DNA from: Liolophura sinensis
Lineage: Eukaryota; Mollusca; Polyplacophora; Chitonida; Chitonidae
Assembly: GCF_032854445.1 (NCBI RefSeq)
Contig: NC_088304.1
Span: forward strand, 12,599,704 to 12,663,703
DNA: 64,000 bases
Direction of reading: 5' to 3'
Part shown: positions 57,873-64,000 of the stretch, piece by piece
Layout of the letters: every line of letters begins with the position of its first letter
Position numbering within the stretch: the stretch's first letter is position 1
Notes under the pieces: model-generated
Database searches by the model: none
Told to the model about the DNA's origin: nothing
Seen by the model: the letters and a program-made list of their open reading frames with translations, nothing else
Program-made: the position numbers and the translations under genes

Positions 57873-59354
57873 AACTTTGTCAAAAAAGAAACTCAAACCC
57901 GCATTTTAGAGATTTTAATATTTAGTTTTAGGACGGCACAACTTTTTTCTTATTGAAGACAGAAGTCAGAAATTTGTCAGAATAATAATCAAAATGGTCA
58001 TGTTAAAAACTGTAATTTCAAAAGTCATCTCACAGACACCAGTTGCTCACCAGGGGGCGTCTTCCTCAGTATCTCGTATGACCACCACGAGCTGCAATCA
58101 CTGCACGGCATCTCTTTGGACAAGAACGGATAAGACGCCGGATTCTCTCCTCGGGAATGACCCTCCACTCCTCCTGTAACGCAACGGCAAGCTGTTGAAG
58201 CGTCTGTAGCGGTGGCTGACGTTGACGCACGTGTCGATCCAGAGTATCCCACAGGTGTTCAATAGGGTTGAGGTCTGGTGATTTTGAGGGCCACGGCAAG
58301 ACATTGACGTTGGAATCCTGCAGAAAGTTCATTGTTGCACGTGCAGTATGAGGCCTGGCGTTGTCCTGTTGAAAAAGCTGTGCCTGTCGGTCAATAATCG
58401 GGAGAAGGTGAGGCTGTAACACGTGGCTGATGTAACGTTGGGCTGTCAGGTTCCCTGGAACGATCACCAAGTCTGATTTCTGGTTGTACGAGATGGCTCC
58501 CCAAACCATAACACTGCCTCCGCCAAATCTGTCCACCTGCCGGACGCAGATGGGCGCAAAGCGTTCATGACGTCTCCTAGACACACACTGTCTTCCGTCG
58601 TGACGTGTCAAAAGGAAACGGGATTCATCAGAAAACCAGATGCGCCTCCAGTTTTGTAAAGTCCATATCCTTACGTTGTTGCACCACCTCGTAGTCGTAG
58701 GCGTCGATGTAAGGAGCGTAGTACAGGTCCAACAACTGGTCTACAGGCACGCGAACCCGCTTATTTCAGACGGTTCCTAATCGTTTGAGCCGACACTCTC
58801 CTCAAACCTGGCATTTGTGTGGCAGTCACGGTTGGTAGGGCATGCCGATTACGCAGGTGAAGGACCCGGATGTACCGATCTTGAAGTGGGGTCGTGATTC
58901 TTGGCCTTCCACTTCTCGGGCGATCGTTGGTCGAATTAAAGTTGTTGTAACGGCTCCAAAGTCGGGATATCGTTGTTTTGTGAACATTTAGGTGTCGTGC
59001 AATAGTACCAAAACTTTCTGCTGCTTGAAGACGACCAATGGCGATATTTCGGTCGGCAGCACTCAATCGCGGCATTTTATCGACTGCCTTTCGTCGACAA
59101 ATAAATGAATAAAATACGAAAGCACATGGGCTTTTATACACCCCCACATTATAACCATGCGTCCATGCGTTGTGACGTCATAAGCAATAAAATACACTTA
59201 GGAGAGAAAAGGCAGTTGTTTGGATGGTAATCTTCACTAAAAACGTGTATAATTTCAATACATTTGGCTAAAATTTAGTTTGGAAGCAATAACTTTATTC
59301 GAAAGAATTTTTGATATCCGAGGACAGGGGATGCGTTTCTTTTTTGACAGAGTT
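57873..59354 (-). mobile_element. Tc1-like DNA transposon, full length, decayed transposase
   Basis: 1482 bp between TA dinucleotides (57871-57872 and 59355-59356). The terminal inverted repeats are AACTTTGTCAAAAAAGAAAC and AACTCTGTCAAAAAAGAAAC, differing at one base. Unit 1 has the empty site (ACCTAAATTACTGG, near 40632), so the TA duplication and the insertion in unit 2 after the segmental duplication are both visible. Confidence 0.95.
58066..59147 (-). pseudogene. Tc1-like transposase, broken
   Basis: Minus strand. The N-terminal half (to 58761) starts near MPRLSAADRNIAIGRLQAAE and has the paired helix-turn-helix and GRPR-like motif (RPRSGRPR), then stops at TAA after IRNRLK. A shifted frame resumes about 58.7 kb (WTLQNWRRIWFSDESRFLLT) and runs to 58066 with QQDNARPHTA and SPDLNPIEHLWD, the Asp and Asp-34-Glu residues of the DDE triad. 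One stop and one frameshift separate the halves, so no full enzyme is made. Family length is normally about 340 residues. Confidence 0.9.
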
Positions 59355-59763
59355 TATATTACTGGTGAAATTTGGCCACATGTCACTCTACCTGTTAAGA
59401 CAACTAAATATTCATGTAAGTCATTTCTGCACCTGTATTTCAGCTGATTTCTTGATTTCCTCGATTTGCGATTCATAGTTGAAAATACAGCAATTTTTAT
59501 CCTAAAAGAATCTGATGTAAAACTTCGATTTTTCATAAACAACAATTTGCCTTCTCATGGATTGGGTACCTCATTTCAAAATTAAGATAAAAGATGACAA
59601 TAATCAGTATGTGTTAACATACTGATTAACACATATTAACACATATTAACAAACACACACACACGTTTTTATCCAAATTAGTTTCTTACTTTGTTCCACA
59701 TCTCGATTTAAACCTAAATCTTAAAATTACAACAAATTATTAAAGAAGGGAAATTTGAAGACT

Positions 59764-59769
59764 TTTATT
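59764..59769 (-). terminator. GHC2 polyadenylation signal
   Basis: AATAAA on the minus strand, 50 bp after the GHC2 stop. Confidence 0.7.
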
Positions 59770-59818
59770 TATGTACAAGCACTGGAAAGGCTTTCAAATG
59801 GACTAGATATGGCATCCA

Positions 59819-61290
59819 CTAATGTGTTATTTTATCATCTCTCGTATTTCCAACCACAAGAGCCACGGTAGAAACGCGACCTTCAGTCTGATCAAACACA
59901 AACCCGATCGTGTTATTACCAGGCTTAAGTACCGTTATAGGGACTTGGTAGTTATACACCTCCCACTTGGTTACACCGGTGACTCTGTCTGGATCGTACA
60001 AGGTGTAGAAATCTTGGATCGAATGGTCATTAATGGTCACTGATGTGGGTTGACTTTGGGTGGACATGTCGCTGGTGCTGACAGCGAAACGCAATCGAGC
60101 GTAAATAAGGCTGGTAATGCTACTGGGTAAGTTAATGCTGGTTTGGGCCACATTGCTTTCCAACGATATGACGATGTCTCTAGAGTACAGGGTTGATTCG
60201 TTAACGAATGTAACGTTATCTAAGGGAAAGTTTGCAGAAAATGTCAGAAAGCAAGTGCTTTGTGGAGGTAAATAGAATAGATAGTTTCGGAATGTAACAG
60301 TTTGATTGACAAGGATGGGAATTTTGTTCTGATCAAGATACAAACATTTGGCTTCTGCTGTTTTGGTTTTAATCCAATCCTGGTAAAAGTTTAACTCCAC
60401 ACCTGTTGATGTTTGAGCGTAGTTATGCAAAAGAACCGTAACTGTTTTGAATGTGGAGTCTGCAATGGCTAAGGAAGGAACCAGTCTCTCTTGGCCATCG
60501 TACTGACTTTCCACTCTCAGAAATTGGTCAGTCGTCGTGAAATTCTTCCACAGCCTATAAGCCTTCGTTACGTATTTTTCCGTCCCGTTATGGTAGAATA
60601 GGCTGCTGTTTTTGGAACTATAGGTGTTGTGACTGAGTATGAAAGCCACGGCTTGCTCCATCACCTCACGGTGGTTCAGGTACGTAAACATGTGAGAATT
60701 GTGCAAGAAAATGTACGCCCATTCAACCACAGACGCCGGGGTCGCCGGGTCGACGTCTACGCCACTTAAACCGTACTCACTGGTGATCAGTGGGACAACC
60801 TTCCCTCTCGTTAGAAGAGCGTAGCTTTCAACCATATCGATTACAGCCACCAGGCGAGCTTCGTTGATACCGTTAATCCGATGTTCGTTCTGGCGAGCGT
60901 AGAAGCTATTGTAAGGATGGAAGGAAAAGAAGTCCATGTGCTCCAACGACATGTTCATGAAATCTCGTATGGCTTTCCAGATGAGGAAATCTTCCTGATC
61001 CAAATCCGCAACGGCCCCAGTGTACGTTGGTCCGCCAACCTTGAGAAGTGGGTATTTGGCGTGAAGCTTCTGGGCCACGATCTTGTGATATTCGATCACC
61101 GTATCCCACGTAACATGTTGCCACAAAGTGTCCGGTTCGTTGATGACTTCGAAATAAACGGGTATCCGACCTCCAGTGTAATTATTGACAGCGTCTACGA
61201 GTAACAGAACCATTTCAGCCCCGGCATCCAGATTGTTGGGAAACACACCACCATGTTGTGAGGTGTCCATCCACTTTGGCCAGAACTGCC
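59819..61290 (-). CDS. GHC2 exon 3 (catalytic and C-terminal part)
   Basis: Starts GG-CAG-TTC-TGG after TTGCAG; 489 codons to TAA, ending TRDDKITH. Confidence 0.9.
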
Positions 61291-63529
61291 CTGCAACGGG
61301 ATCATCACGTGAAAATGGTGTTGGATATTAGATCAAAGTCATAGTTCCATGCAACAACACACCGCATGCTACATCTTTAATTTGTTATATTGAACTATTT
61401 TCAACATTCCCAATGAATTAATGAATGATTATAGCTTAACGCAACACCGATAAAATTGTAGCCAAATCGCATCATTCCTGAGGATTACGTGGAACGAAAC
61501 ACTGAATGTTGCCTCTTTAATTCGATTTATTGAGCCATTTTCATCATTCCTGAAGAAATGGATTAATGATTGATTACAATTTATAACGCAACGCCAATAT
61601 TTCGGTCATAGCTCATCATTTCTAAAGATAGTTCAATAAAGCCAAATATATTTGCAACATGGAGTCTCTGTCGCTTCTCGGAGTTCTTCGTGTAGGATGT
61701 ATTTGAGCATCAAAATTGAATTGAAAAGATGAATAGAAATTGGTTTTGGTGGTAATGGGTAAAAATGGTTACATCATGTGATATTATCACATGTTTGGAT
61801 ATCGAAAGTTAAGACAAATTCTAAAACTAAGTTCTATCGTTGGAAATGGCTATTCAGTCTAAATAAATCTCACAAGAGAGTAAAGATGTAATCATGATAT
61901 ACAATGACGTAAAATGATGAAAGAGTCCGAATATGGTTTTAGCAAGTAGTTCAAACATTATATCGAAAATTCGTGACAGTGTTAACCAACACTTGTGTGG
62001 TAAAATCGATAAAAAATGTTATTGGAAAGTTATACAAACGAATAAATTATTCAGTAAGAACCATTAACAAATTCAACTATCAATCTTGATTCATTCCTTA
62101 ACAACTTAAAATACATGTACATTGCTGAATAAAACCATCTGGGCCTCATGAAAACCATTCTATATTAACAAAGTTCATATCACATGTAAAGTGATTTATT
62201 TGTTTCTTTGCTTCAGTACCGCCTAAAATAATTAGATTAGTGTTTATACCTTATTAACTTTAATAAATTTTTTATAGTAAAATTGTTTTCAGTACTTTAG
62301 TAACGTATGCGACATACCTTTGGTTTCCATGACAATTTTGCGAATGCCTCCATAGCCATCCAGGTCCATGACATACATGGAACAAAGCGTCTGCTGAATG
62401 TCGGGGTTGTTGAAATAGACTGGGTCTGGATATCCTCTTCTGGCTGGATCCTCTGTACACTGGCAAAACAAAAATAGAAAACATTACCGATATGGTGTCA
62501 TAAGCTGCAACGCATGCGCATTTCCAGAAACAGACACAAAGATGCTCAGGGCAGTTAATAAGAAAGATATATACGAGCATTTTGATGGACGTCATGCATG
62601 CCAACAGTATTTTTTAGTGAATTTATGGTGAAATCAATAACAATCTATCAAACTAGGTGGGAGGAAATTTAAACCCGTTTTATGGACATAATGCATTGTG
62701 TTAAACAAGGTCCACTTTGAAGATGTATAGGTTGCCTCTGCTCAATTAACTTTTCAAAGATTTCGGCTACTGTGAAAGCGGGAATAATTTTGATCAGGAT
62801 GCTTTTCCCGGTTTACATACTTCATCATTTTCAAAAACATTTCAACCAGATCAAATGAATAAAATGTCAGAAATGCAATCTGCTGTTATTATTGGTTATA
62901 AATGCAAACAAATGGATTGTTATAGCTATGTACAAAAAGAAAAAAAAACAACAAAAAAGCGCAAATTTGCAATAGATAGCTGCGACATGTGGCAAACATT
63001 TTTTGCCACATTGTAGTTAGGTTTTTTTTTTTAAATGAATGACCCACGTCAAAGGAGAGAATGAAAAACAAATTCAGTGACCGACAGACTGCCAAGCAGC
63101 GTGGCCAAAAAATCTCCAAGTCGCAGCAGGAATAAAATAAGTTGTGGAGTTTAAGCTTTCTCGATCTGTTAATGTTTTCTGAACGAACATGAATGCCTAT
63201 ATGGCATGTGAAAAACATCCTAAAATATGGTTATCATTTCAAGATTCGCAATCATGTGGAGAGAAAAACAACTCCGATCTTACATTGGGGAATAGATCAT
63301 TCCTTAGGTCTGGGTTCAGCCATCGGCCAGTTCGGGATCCGATCACATTGTTTCCGGCGATGTAGATGTCTGCATCCAGTCCGTTGTGACTGTTCCATCG
63401 GTCCGTCTCAAACTGGGTGCGGCCACCCTGAGCCAAAATCTGGGGGTAGATCGTTACCGTAGACTGACAGGTTCCATGTGTAACTAATACCGAAAACAAG
63501 ACGGCGAAAATTGTTGGAATTGCAAACAT
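59819..63529 (-). CDS. GHC2: secreted GH86-like agarase/porphyranase-type hydrolase
   Basis: Exons 63529-63284, 62450-62318 and 61290-59819 encode 616 residues with no defect. It is the duplicate of GHC1, with about 28 residue differences that I could count by eye. Seven of these fall within a 17-residue stretch after the barrel core (SHDTFGFENGSLFYQNG in GHC1, SHNTYSSKNSSLFYHNG here). Signal peptide, GSRTGRWLNPD, FEVINEPD (Glu178) and ITSEYG are all kept. It is convergent with GHB2, with the Tc1-like element in the spacer. Function as for GHC1, inferred. Confidence 0.82.
62318..62450 (-). CDS. GHC2 exon 2 (133 bp)
   Basis: Encodes the same residues as GHC1 exon 2 (DPARRGYPDP to IVMETK). Confidence 0.85.
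63284..63529 (-). CDS. GHC2 exon 1 (signal peptide)
   Basis: 82 codons, MFAIPTIFAVLFSVLVTHGT to RNDLFPN before GTAAGA. The last residues differ from GHC1 (LNGDIFPN). Confidence 0.87.
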
Positions 63530-63605
63530 CTCTGTGACGTGTCTTCACCTGTGACCAAGACTTCCGATGATCGAGTTCATATATCGCCACAAAAACAGGT
63601 GAACT

Positions 63606-63626
63606 CACGTGACAGCGAGTATATAG
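63606..63626 (-). promoter_or_regulatory. Candidate GHC2 core promoter
   Basis: CTATATAC and CACGTG at the same distances from the ATG as before GHC1. Confidence 0.4.
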
Positions 63627-64000
63627 GTCTCTAAATGTAGATCAAGTGGGCCTGTATTTAGATCGAGTCCTGGATTATACAAGTCGTCTGGACTCCGCTT
63701 AAAGATCTTATCAGAGATAAGATCACTGAAATAATGTACGTTTAAAGTGAAGGAGTACGCATAAAATATGTATATGGTAAGATAATTCAAAACTATATCC
63801 AAAATTGCTTATAAAGAGTCGAAAGATCAACGTTTTAGCTACAAATCGTTCAGCCCAAATTCAATTAAAGTTTTGGTATTTTCTGGGAATATAGTACATA
63901 ATTACCCTGCACAAAATACCCTTCTGTGCACGTGTTACCGTTCAAAATAAATATTAATGTTTGTCAAATTTTGCTTGAAAAAATAACGTTTTCAAACTTT

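Larger units (their letters stand above)
48544..64000. repeat. Segmental duplication, unit 2 (runs past window end)
   Basis: Counterpart of the block at 32981-45630, starting at GTGATTATTTCC and still aligned at base 64000. Unit 2 is longer because of an extra block at about 49334-51015 and the Tc1-like insertion at 57873-59354. It lacks part of the family C fragment seen in unit 1 near 41.2 kb. Confidence 0.92.

Noticed and set aside
30397-64000. Bacterial contamination as source of the hydrolase genes
   Set aside because: Spliceosomal introns, polyA signals, animal SINEs inside introns and continuity with VPS13B show host DNA.

Overview
This is animal nuclear DNA: introns with GT-AG borders, AATAAA polyadenylation signals, AT-rich intergenic DNA, many tRNA-derived SINEs, minisatellites and a Tc1-type transposon. 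The repeat families (tRNA-like heads with tails such as a CACTCACTCACTC run or an AATCAAATAAATAAA run) and a secreted algal-polysaccharase-like gene family suggest a lophotrochozoan, most likely a mollusc. The species cannot be fixed from the sequence.

Region 1 (about 1-24,430, + strand) is the 3' end of the VPS13B (COH1) gene. I could place 15 exons (752-1009 to 24185-24427). Their summed length is 4131 bp, exactly 1377 codons including the stop, and all splice phases agree. They encode the adaptor-binding (SHR-BD/VAB) region, the VPS13/ATG2-type C-terminal region and a final PH-like domain of a bridge-like lipid transfer protein. The introns are packed with tandem repeats (about 22-, 26-, 37-, 47- and 60-bp units), SINE pieces and a diverged dispersed repeat.

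Region 2 (about 24.4-30.4 kb) is intergenic, with no gene I can support.

Region 3 (about 30.4 kb to the end) is a cluster of secreted glycoside hydrolases of clan GH-A that most resemble GH86 agarases/porphyranases, a family otherwise known to me mainly from marine bacteria. Each gene has three exons: a signal-peptide exon, a 133-bp exon and a long exon with both catalytic glutamates (Asn-Glu-Pro and Ser-Glu-Tyr-Gly). Two tail-to-tail pairs lie in a large tandem duplication. Unit 1 (from about 32,981) holds GHB1 (+, 34,947-39,368) and GHC1 (-, 45,148-41,438). Unit 2 (from about 48,544) holds GHB2 (+, 52,166-56,430, truncated by a frameshift) and GHC2 (-, 63,529-59,819). Around them are relics: a decayed last exon (30.4-31.1 kb, -), two decayed first exons (33.2-33.4 and 48.7-48.9 kb, -), and an orphan but open first exon (47.1-47.3 kb, +). 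A 1482-bp Tc1-like element sits only in unit 2, so it inserted after the duplication.

Taken together, the 3' half looks like a birth-and-death gene family for a secreted, probably digestive, red-algal polysaccharase, spread by segmental duplication in repeat-rich DNA. The enzyme substrate is inferred, not shown. The names GHB1, GHC1 and so on are labels used only in this report.
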